64,000 nt of DNA, from positions 287,622 through 351,621 of the forward strand of contig CANMCO010000007.1 in NCBI GenBank assembly GCA_947496355.1, given 5' to 3'. The notes under the pieces were generated by a model. That model made no database searches. It worked only from the letters and a program-made list of their open reading frames with translations, and was not told the origin of the DNA. This document shows, piece after piece, positions 43,112 through 50,125 of this stretch (its first letter is position 1; each line of letters begins with the position of its first letter). The DNA comes from an uncultured Aquimarina sp. (lineage in GTDB: Bacteria; Bacteroidota; Bacteroidia; Flavobacteriales; Flavobacteriaceae). The position numbers and the translations under genes are program-made.

Positions 43112-44305
43112 ATGCTTATAATCTCTAATCTAGAACCAATTATACAAGTCATCTCTATTCTTGCAATATTAGTTATTGCACTTAGTATTGTCTTAAGAAA
43201 ATTGAACCAAACGTATATTATTGGATATATTTTGGTTGGAGTTTTTCTTGGGGAGCAAGGATTAAAAGTTGTTGAAGATAAAGATTCAGTGGAACTTTTA
43301 GGAGAATTGGGTGTAATTCTTTTACTATTTTTTATAGGAATGGAAATTAATCTTATTGATTTTCTTAAACGATGGAAATTGGCAGTAATAGGTACATTAC
43401 TACAAATCACATTAAGTGTGATATTAGTATTTCTAATTGGATATTTCTATGATTGGAGTTTTGCCAGATCGGTAGTTTTAGGATTTGTAATTGCTTTGAG
43501 CAGTTCGGCAGTTGTGATCAAACTCTTACAAGATAAGAAACTAATTGATACTAGAATTGGTAAAAATGTCCTCAGTATTTTATTGTCCCAAGATGTAGTT
43601 TTTGTACCTCTATTGATAATCATTTCTCAGTTAGGAGGAAAAGTTGAATCTATAGAGAATATTGTATTAATGATTGTTGGAGCAATTATAATCGTATTCG
43701 TCTTAGTATATATTTATATTAAAGGAGTGATTATATTACCGTTTTCTAAAAAGATCTATAGAGATCATGAGTTACAAGTTTTTATGGCTATTTTTCTATG
43801 TTTTGGTTGTGCTTTGGTGACTTCTTTTTTTGGAATATCGCCGGCATTAGGTGCTTTTGTTGGAGGAATGATTATCAATGCAGCAAAAGCAACACATTGG
43901 ATACACGACACGTTGCACTCGTTTAGAGTCTTGTTCGTATCCTTATTTTTTGTTAGCGTTGGATTGCAAATAGACCTTAGTTTTTTGTATAATAACCTTT
44001 GGACTATACTCTTGGTTATTTTTGTAGTATACATAACTAATCATTTATTAAACACAATAATTTTAAAAGTTTTCTCGAATAGTTGGAAAGAAGCTTTTTT
44101 GGGAGGAGCTCTTCTTGCTCAAATAGGGGAGTTAAGTTTTTTGATTAGCTCCACAGCGCTAAGTCTAGGAATAATAGAAGATTTCTCTTATAATTTTACT
44201 ATAAGTCTTATTTCTTTAACACTAATAATTAGCCCATTTTGGATCGCACTGTCAGAAAAACTAATTTACTGGAGCAAGAAAAATAAGATAGAAAAATCGT
44301 TTTAA
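43112..44305 (+). CDS. Kef/CPA2-type cation:proton antiporter membrane domain
   Basis: 397 residues with about 12 membrane segments. Conserved CPA2 features: GYILVGVFLGEQGLKVVEDK, the ion-binding region ALSSSAVVIKLLQDKKLIDT, and LSQDVVFVPLLIII, later FFGISPALGAFVGGMIINAA. The usual C-terminal RCK/TrkA domain is missing; the protein ends KNKIEKSF after the last helix, so it is the transport module only. Whether the RCK domain was lost when the adjacent IS relic inserted cannot be told; the stop lies only 2 bp from the IS3 relic. Confidence 0.85.
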   Translation: MLIISNLEPIIQVISILAILVIALSIVLRKLNQTYIIGYILVGVFLGEQGLKVVEDKDSVELLGELGVILLLFFIGMEINLIDFLKRWKLAVIGTLLQITLSVILVFLIGYFYDWSFARSVVLGFVIALSSSAVVIKLLQDKKLIDTRIGKNVLSILLSQDVVFVPLLIIISQLGGKVESIENIVLMIVGAIIIVFVLVYIYIKGVIILPFSKKIYRDHELQVFMAIFLCFGCALVTSFFGISPALGAFVGGMIINAAKATHWIHDTLHSFRVLFVSLFFVSVGLQIDLSFLYNNLWTILLVIFVVYITNHLLNTIILKVFSNSWKEAFLGGALLAQIGELSFLISSTALSLGIIEDFSYNFTISLISLTLIISPFWIALSEKLIYWSKKNKIEKSF

Positions 44306-44445
44306 TTTGAAAGTTGCAACTCTACAGTGTTTTTTCTTTTATAGGTTTTAATTTTGATTTGATTTTGTTTGTGCATTTGTTGTGGAGTTAACATACTAAA
44401 GGATAAATGTGGTCTTTTAGTGTTATAAATGACAATACTAAATAA
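44302..44445 (-). pseudogene. IS3-family transposase relic, C-terminal end only
   Basis: On the minus strand the frame reads ...SIVIYNTKRPHLSFSMLTPQ followed by QMHKQ and a basic tail to the stop at 44302. YNTKRPHLSxxMLTPxQxH is the conserved C-terminus of IS3-type (IS150-like) OrfB integrases. Upstream codons run into non-matching sequence and stops, with no DDE triad and no OrfA. The last 3 bases overlap the end of the antiporter gene. A mobile-element remnant, not functional. Confidence 0.75.
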
Positions 44446-44819
44446 TCGGTGTTTTATATTATTTTGACTACTATTTGTTTATAGATTTTATGTCTTTAAT
44501 TAATGTTTTTGTGTGTAAATTTTGTGCAAATTAATTAGGTATACCCAAAAGTGAATTACTATGAGTTATAGTATTTTGATTTTTCATTGTTTCCAGGATA
44601 TTTTTCTTCAAAGTGGGTCGGTTTAAGTACCTAGATTCCTGTATTTGGGATTTTGTATGCAAATGTAGCACCTGTTTTTTAAAGTACTTAAAGTGCTCCA
44701 TTTTTTTAGCTGTTTGGGTTGATTGTTATTTTAATTTGTTTTATCAAATGATCAGAGCTATGACAGATAAAAAGTTAATGTTTAGATTAAGGTTTTATGT
44801 GCAAATTTTGTGCAAATAA

Positions 44820-44855
44820 AAAAGAGTCACAGTATTTTATTTCTGTAACTCTTTG
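44820..44855. terminator. Hairpin AAAGAGTCACAG...CTGTAACTCTTT
   Basis: 12-bp inverted repeat with one mismatch (a wobble on the minus strand), loop TATTTTATTT. It precedes the AGTGACCTCGGA sequence by about 8 bp. Probably the terminator of a lost gene. Confidence 0.5.
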
Positions 44856-44881
44856 ATTATTCAGTGACCTCGGAAAGACAA

Positions 44882-44950
44882 ATGTCGAAACACTTTGAAA
44901 ATGAATTACTAAAAACCAAGGAGTTAGTAGAGTACTTTAAAGTTGCTTGA
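44882..44950 (+). pseudogene. Excisionase-like N-terminal remnant
   Basis: 22 codons, MSKHFENELLKTKELVEYFK then VA and TGA. The order LLKTKELVEYFKV resembles the start of MerR/excisionase helix-turn-helix proteins (LLTxxEAAxFLKVS). Followed in another frame by the integrase-like fragment. Too short to function. Confidence 0.4.
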
Positions 44951-44971
44951 TTAAATCGATAAAGTTTTACA

Positions 44972-45022
44972 AAGGTAACACAGGTTGATCTGTTGGATAT
45001 TCAGTGGGAGGACTTAACCTAA
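44972..45022 (+). pseudogene. Integrase-like fragment
   Basis: Frame KVTQVDLLDIQWEDLT then stop; xSDLLxLxWEDL is the box I surrounding of tyrosine recombinases. Only 16 residues, so the identification is weak, but the position next to an excisionase-like start and a tRNA scar supports it. Confidence 0.3.
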
Positions 45023-45029
45023 CATTTTA

Positions 45030-45037
45030 TATTTTTG
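45030..45037 (+). promoter_or_regulatory. Candidate -7 box (TATTTTTG) just before the accessory AraC gene
   Basis: TATTTTTG matches TAnnTTTG and ends 5 bp before the GTG start at 45042. With a start site about 5-8 bp downstream of the box, the mRNA would be leaderless or nearly so. Confidence 0.4.
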
Positions 45038-45041
45038 CAAT

Positions 45042-45944
45042 GTGAATCAACAATCAAAATACTACCGGGATATAGAAAGTCTCCTAAAAGGATTAAAAAC
45101 GGTAAAACATTTAAGTGAGGACTTCCACATCCATAAATTTTCTGATACGCCTAACACTTGGGTCAAGGAGACCAGTATTTTTAGAAGTGACACCTATTCC
45201 ATTATTCTTTTAACCAAAGGAGAGGCAAAATATAAGATTGGATTATCAGAATATCATATTACCGATGGCAGTATTTATTTTCAAGCACCGCAACATTTAC
45301 GGTACTATAACAGACTATCGAATTGGGAAGGTTATGTAATCGTATTTATGGATAGCTTCTTTGAAAATCATACTACTCTAAAAGAACTTGCCACACAATT
45401 TGATGGTTTTAAAATCACATCCAAAGTAGTTGTGCCATTAAAGGAAGAAATTCTTAACGAAACGGAACAGATGTTTCAACACCTATATGACATTAGCTAT
45501 TCAAATAGTGTAAATAGATTTGATAAAGCCAAAGCGTTGTTAGAACTTATCTTACTTCAAAGTACCGAACATTACAAACTACGCTATCAAAATGTTAAGG
45601 AAACTAAACAAAACCGTATCGTAAAACAGTTTGAGCAAATTGTAGAGGAACATCTTTATAATATCACTCAAGATAAAGTAGAGCGGTTAATCACTATTTC
45701 AGAAATCGCTGAACAAATTAATATAAATGCTACCTATTTAGGCGAAGTCCTAAAAAAAGTAACAGGCAAAACACCAAAAGAAGTTTTTTCAGATAGAATC
45801 ATTCTCGAAGCACGTTCACTTTTGCACAATACGGACATGGCTATAAATGAGATTGCCTACTTCTTAAAATTTCAAGATGCCTCTAACTTCACTAAGTTTT
45901 TTAAACTAAAAACTGGTGTTTCACCATCAGAATATCGAGATTAA
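45042..45944 (+). CDS. AraC-family regulator of the accessory operon
   Basis: 300 residues from a GTG start; no in-frame ATG occurs before about residue 110, so GTG is the likely start. N-terminal cupin-type AraC-binding domain (SIILLTKGEAKYKIGLSEYH, then ITDGSIYFQAPQHLRYYNRL) and C-terminal helix-turn-helix pair (TISEIAEQINININATYLGEVL-type and AINEIAYFLKFQDASNFTKFF ending SPSEYRD). Different in architecture from the four stress-island AraC paralogs. It is 112 bp before the aldo/keto reductase on the same strand and probably controls it. Confidence 0.88.
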   Translation: MNQQSKYYRDIESLLKGLKTVKHLSEDFHIHKFSDTPNTWVKETSIFRSDTYSIILLTKGEAKYKIGLSEYHITDGSIYFQAPQHLRYYNRLSNWEGYVIVFMDSFFENHTTLKELATQFDGFKITSKVVVPLKEEILNETEQMFQHLYDISYSNSVNRFDKAKALLELILLQSTEHYKLRYQNVKETKQNRIVKQFEQIVEEHLYNITQDKVERLITISEIAEQININATYLGEVLKKVTGKTPKEVFSDRIILEARSLLHNTDMAINEIAYFLKFQDASNFTKFFKLKTGVSPSEYRD

Positions 45945-46056
45945 ATCCAATTTTCATTAAAAAACTGGAAAATTTACCAGTCATTCTGATTTCTTCACCA
46001 TAAAAAGCACTCTTATCCATCTGATATTTGTACTGTAATTAAAAAAACAGTATAAA

Positions 46057-46863
46057 ATGAAAACAGATAATACATTCAAATTAGGAGATTTCGAAATCAA
46101 CAGAATAGGCTTCGGAACAATGAGAGCTTCAACCGGAGCTGGTATTTGGGGTGATAACCTGAATAAAGAAAACACTATTAAGGTCATAAGAACCGCGATT
46201 GAAAACGGTGTCAACTTTATTGACACAGCGGATTCTTATGGTCCGTATACTTCAGAACTTTTGGTTCAGGAAGCCATAAGACCTTTCGGCGATAAAGTGA
46301 TGCTTGCTACCAAAGGTGGTGCAGTAAAATATAAGCCAGGTGCAATTATGGCAAACGGACATCCTTACTACTTGCGTACTGCAATAGAGGGTAGTCTAAA
46401 ACGATTGGAAAGAGAAACCATCGATATGTATTTCCTACACCGTGTAGACTCTAATATTCCGATTGAAGAATCAGTAGGTGCTTTAGCTCAATTTCAAAAG
46501 GAAGGTAAAATAAAGCATATCGGTATTTCTAATGTGACCGTTGAGCAATTGGAAAAAGCGCAAACCGTTGCTAAAATCGAGGCGGTTCAAAATGCCTTCA
46601 ATTTTAATGACAGACGTTATGCCGAAGTGGTACAAAAAACTACCGAGCAAAACATCGCCTTTGTTGCACACACACCAGTTGCGGTTAACAATTGGGATGA
46701 TACCGCTTTTTCGAAAGCAAAACAAGGAAACATTTCCGTGAATCAATTATCCCTTGCTTGGTTGCTAAACTACGCACCTAATGTGATTTCAATTCCAGGG
46801 ACATCTTCAGAGAAACATTTGATTGAAAATTTAGCTTCCTACGATGTAAACATCAAGTTTTAA
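46057..46863 (+). CDS. Aldo/keto reductase
   Basis: 268 residues, shorter than the usual 285-330. Catalytic tetrad D56, Y61, K86 and H128 (FIDTADSYGPYTSE, LATKGG, YFLHRVD) is complete. The NADPH-binding end has ISIPGTSSEKHLIENL. It reduces aldehydes or ketones; the exact substrate is unknown. The sequence is visibly more GC-rich than the stress region to its left. First enzyme of the accessory operon. Confidence 0.9.
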   Translation: MKTDNTFKLGDFEINRIGFGTMRASTGAGIWGDNLNKENTIKVIRTAIENGVNFIDTADSYGPYTSELLVQEAIRPFGDKVMLATKGGAVKYKPGAIMANGHPYYLRTAIEGSLKRLERETIDMYFLHRVDSNIPIEESVGALAQFQKEGKIKHIGISNVTVEQLEKAQTVAKIEAVQNAFNFNDRRYAEVVQKTTEQNIAFVAHTPVAVNNWDDTAFSKAKQGNISVNQLSLAWLLNYAPNVISIPGTSSEKHLIENLASYDVNIKF

Positions 46864-46895
46864 AATAAACAATAACATATAAAAAATCAGAAATA

Positions 46896-47435
46896 ATGAA
46901 AAAAGTAATAGCAATAACAGCAGTACTATTAGTAGCACTAGGAATTTATGGATTCGCAACTTTAGAATCCAACGAAAAAAAGGACAAAGGTCTTGCCACC
47001 TTAAGTTCAGACCACATAGCGATAGGAGTAACGGATTTTGAAGAATCGGTTACTTGGTACAAGGAAATTTTAGGTTTTAAGGAAGAATTACGGTGGGAAG
47101 TTGACGGACTTGACGGTTTGAATTTCGCTTATTTAGTGACCGATAACTATAGAATTGAAATCATAGGTAATAAAAATGTAACAACTACGAATTCGAGTCC
47201 TAAAACTTTTGGAGACCACCTTTCACAGCAAGGGTATGTTCATCTTGCTTTTGAAGTAGAGGATATAGATTTAGCCTTTAAACAGTTAGAAGAAAAAGGG
47301 CAAACCATTTTTATTCAACCCTTTACAGCACCTATGCATACAACGCACGAAAGACGCATTGCATTTATAAAAGACCCAAGTGGCAACGTCATTGAGTTTG
47401 CAGGGACTTTCCATCAATTAACAAATAAAAAATAG
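46896..47435 (+). CDS. VOC-superfamily (glyoxalase/dioxygenase fold) protein with N-terminal signal/anchor
   Basis: 179 residues. A hydrophobic leader (MKKVIAITAVLLVALGIYGFA) is followed by a single VOC domain: metal-ligand positions SSDHIAIGV, HLAFEVEDID and NVIEFAGTF, i.e. His...His...Glu. The leader suggests it works outside the cytoplasm, unusual for this fold. 32 bp after the aldo/keto reductase and 5 bp before the hydrolase. Confidence 0.85.
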   Translation: MKKVIAITAVLLVALGIYGFATLESNEKKDKGLATLSSDHIAIGVTDFEESVTWYKEILGFKEELRWEVDGLDGLNFAYLVTDNYRIEIIGNKNVTTTNSSPKTFGDHLSQQGYVHLAFEVEDIDLAFKQLEEKGQTIFIQPFTAPMHTTHERRIAFIKDPSGNVIEFAGTFHQLTNKK

Positions 47436-47440
47436 AAATA

Positions 47441-48313
47441 ATGAAAACTACAGTAATAACAGTAATTGCTGGGCTTTTGTTCAACATAGCATTAGCTCAG
47501 CCAAAAAATGAAGATTCTAATTACCAAAGTATAGAAGTTTTTGGGCAAACCTTAAAATACATTGAAAAAGGGCAAGGAGAAACCTTGATTTTATTACACG
47601 GTTTAGGAAGCAATTCTGAAAGGTGGAGCAAAAATATTGATGAGTTGGCTAAAGGTTATAACGTAATTGCTTTGGACCAAATAGGATTCGGCTACTCAGA
47701 CAAACCTTTAATGCCTTACAAAGGTTCTACATTAGTCGAATTTTTGAACGAATTTTTAGTTCAGAAAAATATCGAGAAAGCTACACTAATCGGTAACTCA
47801 ATGGGCGGTTGGGTGTCTTCATTATTTGCAGTAAAGTATCCCGAAAAGCTGAAAAAACTAATTTTAGTAGACCCAGCATTTTTATTAGGATTATCAGATG
47901 ATGCCGATATCGACGAAATATATGCCTTTGCCAATCCAACAACAGTTGAAGGTATGGCGAACTATGTAAAACGAATTTACTATCAAAACGAAGATTTATT
48001 AAAACCAGAAAACCTTAGAAAAAGTTTGATAAAGAAATTGAGCTGGAACGATGGTTATACGGTATATCAAATTATAAAATCCTTAGCTCAAAGGAAAGAT
48101 TTGTTAAAAGCTTCTTTAGATAAAATAACAGTTCGAACACTAATAATACACGGAGAAAAGGATGCCGTAGTGCCAATGGAAACTATACGAACATTGGAAA
48201 AACAAATAAGTGACAACGTTACTATATATTACAAGAATAGCGGGCATTCCCCTATGGTCGAAGAATCAGAAAGGTTTAACACCGAAGTATTACAATTTTT
48301 AAAAGAAAAATAA
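47441..48313 (+). CDS. Secreted alpha/beta hydrolase
   Basis: 290 residues. Signal peptide MKTTVITVIAGLLFNIALAQ. Catalytic triad Ser120 (GNSMGGW), Asp241 (HGEKDAVVP) and His269 (NSGHSPMVEE), with HGLG as the oxyanion region. A Sec-exported esterase or lactonase-like enzyme. The three exported or reductive enzymes in a row (reductase, VOC, hydrolase) look like a catabolic or detoxification pathway for one compound, which is inference. Confidence 0.88.
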   Translation: MKTTVITVIAGLLFNIALAQPKNEDSNYQSIEVFGQTLKYIEKGQGETLILLHGLGSNSERWSKNIDELAKGYNVIALDQIGFGYSDKPLMPYKGSTLVEFLNEFLVQKNIEKATLIGNSMGGWVSSLFAVKYPEKLKKLILVDPAFLLGLSDDADIDEIYAFANPTTVEGMANYVKRIYYQNEDLLKPENLRKSLIKKLSWNDGYTVYQIIKSLAQRKDLLKASLDKITVRTLIIHGEKDAVVPMETIRTLEKQISDNVTIYYKNSGHSPMVEESERFNTEVLQFLKEK

Positions 48314-48314
48314 A

Positions 48315-48563
48315 ATGAAAAAGCTAAAATCAACAGTCATAGTTTGGATAGCGATTTATCCAGCAATAACGACAATTCAATTACTTTTTGGGGAATACTT
48401 AAATGAATTGCCTGTACTGATAAGAACCTTTATTCTTACGATTATTTTGGTTCCGGCTATGGTATATGTTTTGATACCATTTTGGACAAAAATAATCGAC
48501 TGTAGAGTACAGGGATCAAAGAAAATTAATAGCAGTGCAAAAGTGACATCTCGTAGTATGTGA
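48315..48563 (+). CDS. Small membrane protein, 82 residues
   Basis: Two hydrophobic helices: VIVWIAIYPAITTIQLLFGE and IRTFILTIILVPAMVYVLIP. WxAIYPxxxxxxxLFGxxLxxLP...LVPxMVYVLxPxxT resembles the transmembrane domain associated with antibiotic-biosynthesis monooxygenases. The last 21 residues (DCRVQGSKKINSSAKVTSRS and M) do not look like the family end, so the 3' end may be altered by decay of the adjacent DNA. Start ATG 1 bp after the hydrolase stop. Confidence 0.65.
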   Translation: MKKLKSTVIVWIAIYPAITTIQLLFGEYLNELPVLIRTFILTIILVPAMVYVLIPFWTKIIDCRVQGSKKINSSAKVTSRSM

Positions 48564-49472
48564 AATTACTATAATTTTGAAAAATGCACACGTTCTTTAT
48601 CATAAAACATAAAGAGTTCATTATCGATGCACACAGAAATAATAAGAAAGTTTAGCTTAACTTCACTAATACCCAAAAGAGCACCACCAAAAGTTTCGAA
48701 AAAGTTTCTCAGGCTGATAAATAACTAATTATATTTATAATGAAATGAGGTCTATGTTCTGTTGGAATTAAGTAATAAATATTGTCTATAGATAATCGCC
48801 TTATAATTATAAAACAAAGTGTGCCTTTATAGAATTAGGTGATTTTAAAGAAGAGATAATAAAAGCGATTAACCGAAGCTCAATAATACGATAACTAAAG
48901 TTCAATAAACCGATTAATAATCCAACACTACTCAAAGTTTCTAAAAATAATAGAAGATTTAATTACGATCATAGAGTGTGAGATTCATACACATAAATCG
49001 AGCGTTAAAATGTAATTATTCCTACATAAAAGCAACAACCCCTAGAAAAGATTCAAACTTTTTAATTTAATTTTCAATTAGTTACAAAAGTGTAAAAATA
49101 ATAAACCCTTGAAACCGTCTGATTTTCAATGATCTAATTAGCTAAAGTGACCGTGGAGGGATTAACTATCGTTGATCCCTACAACGCTCCACTTTGCAAA
49201 TAGAAAACCACGCCATTAGCGTGGTTTTCTGCTTGTAGTGACCCCGATGATTCAAAGTTCAAACTTTTTGATTCAAGATATTCAAGACATTAATAGCTTT
49301 ATGAATAAACATAATAACTTATTAAATATTCGAAAACAATAAGTTAGCACTAGTTTCATTCTAATATGTGAAACTAAATAAATGAAATTTATTTAACACA
49401 AATTAACAATGCTTAATTAAGTTTTTGATAATAATCATGAATACTAATTTATAACTTTTGTTGAACCTCAAA
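48564..49472. other. Gene-free decayed DNA with structured elements
   Basis: No gene. Short protein-like pieces occur in broken frames (for example ELGDFKEEIIKAINRSS). There is a nested hairpin (49153-49192), a terminator hairpin (49203-49229), three AGTGACC-containing sites (44863 outside, 49146 and 49236 here), and two inverted repeats near 49316-49377. This is the right part of the accessory region, ending at the tRNA fragment. Confidence 0.45.
49203..49229 (+). terminator. Hairpin GAAAACCACGC/GCGTGGTTTTC
   Basis: Perfect 11-bp stem with the loop CATTA, immediately after the nested hairpin at 49153-49192. The T tract after the stem is weak (TGCTTG), so it may be a structural element rather than an efficient terminator. 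Confidence 0.6.
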
Positions 49473-49515
49473 CTCATAACTCGAAGGTCGCTGGTTCGAG
49501 TCCTGCTTCCGCTAC
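49473..49515 (+). pseudogene. 3' half of an initiator tRNA (tRNA-fMet CAT), likely attachment-site scar
   Basis: CTCATAACTCGAAGGTCG is followed by CTGGTTCGAGTCCTGC and TTCCGCTAC. The anticodon loop CTCATAA, the 3' anticodon stem CTCGA, the variable loop AGGTC, the T arm with TTCGAGT loop and a 3' acceptor strand are those of bacterial initiator tRNA. The 5' half (D arm, acceptor, 5' anticodon stem) is missing: the bases before it (CCTCAA) do not pair. The T stem has one T-T mismatch. Such a fragment, with the tRNA terminator behind it, is what a tyrosine recombinase leaves at the distal end of an element integrated in a tRNA gene. Confidence 0.7.
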
Positions 49516-49525
49516 TTTAAAAATT

Positions 49526-49558
49526 AAACCCTTGTAAATTAATGTTTTACAAGGGTTT
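49526..49558 (+). terminator. Terminator following the tRNA fragment
   Basis: Perfect 13-bp stem AAACCCTTGTAAA/TTTACAAGGGTTT with a 7-nt loop and a T-rich tail. It is probably the native terminator of the original tRNA gene. Confidence 0.85.
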
Positions 49559-49784
49559 CTTTTTTTGTTAAAACTTTACCCTTGGGTTAAGTATTTGATT
49601 TTCAGATAATAAATAGTTCGATAAATCACAAAGTCCGGATTAGGTTAGTAGGAAGAATCTTAAATAAAATGGATTAAGACCAATTGTTGTTTTTAGGCAA
49701 AAATTCTGGTTAATCTAAAGAGGAAGAATTATACATTTTCCAATTTGTTTACCGTTAATAATTTGGGCCAATTAAGTCTATAAA

Positions 49785-49816
49785 AAAACTGCCTGAAATA
49801 GATTTCAGGCAGTTTT
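49785..49816. terminator. Hairpin AAAACTGCCTGAA/TTCAGGCAGTTTT
   Basis: Perfect 13-bp stem, 6-nt loop, T run on the plus side and A run on the minus side. It lies between the tRNA scar and the T9SS protein locus and could stop transcription from either side. Confidence 0.75.
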
Positions 49817-49896
49817 CATCATGAATTGCTAATTGTAATTGATATAAAGCCCCTTAATTCTCTATACAATAATTAGCATTTTTTTTGATTATCAAA

Positions 49897-49995
49897 TCAA
49901 GCAAAAGATAATCGTAGTATGATGTAAAACATCAATCCGTAAAATACCAGTATGGTCATGGTTAGCCTATCTGTTATAATCTTTTTTATGTTCAT
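49897..49995 (-). CDS. Possible 32-residue membrane microprotein
   Basis: Found by hand. Begins MNIKKIITDRLTMTILVFYG and ends LMFYIILRLSFA: one helix after a short basic part. It lies between the T9SS gene and the hairpin at 49785. No family or repeat support; may be chance. Confidence 0.3.
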   Translation of the reverse strand: MNIKKIITDRLTMTILVFYGLMFYIILRLSFA

Positions 49996-50125
49996 ATTTA
50001 TATTGTTTAAACCAGCTTTTATCTGCTTAGAATTTTAATTTTATTTTTCTTAGGTTTTCCATGCTTATTGGGTAGTTGCTACATCTTTTTTCATAAGTAA
50101 TAGCCACAAGCAATTGAGCATTGTA

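Larger units (their letters stand above)
44306..45041. mobile_element. Decayed mobile DNA between the antiporter and the accessory operon
   Basis: Apart from the IS3 relic, this stretch has a repeated 15-mer AAATTTTGTGCAAAT (44517-44531 and 44805-44819), a terminator-like hairpin (44820-44855), AGTGACCTCGGA (44863-44874), an excisionase-like start and an integrase-like end. No intact gene. Read as a scar of successive insertions. Confidence 0.5.

Noticed and set aside
44613..44819. 68-codon frame in the relic region
   Set aside because: Cysteine-rich and out of frame with every recognisable fragment; lies in decayed mobile DNA.
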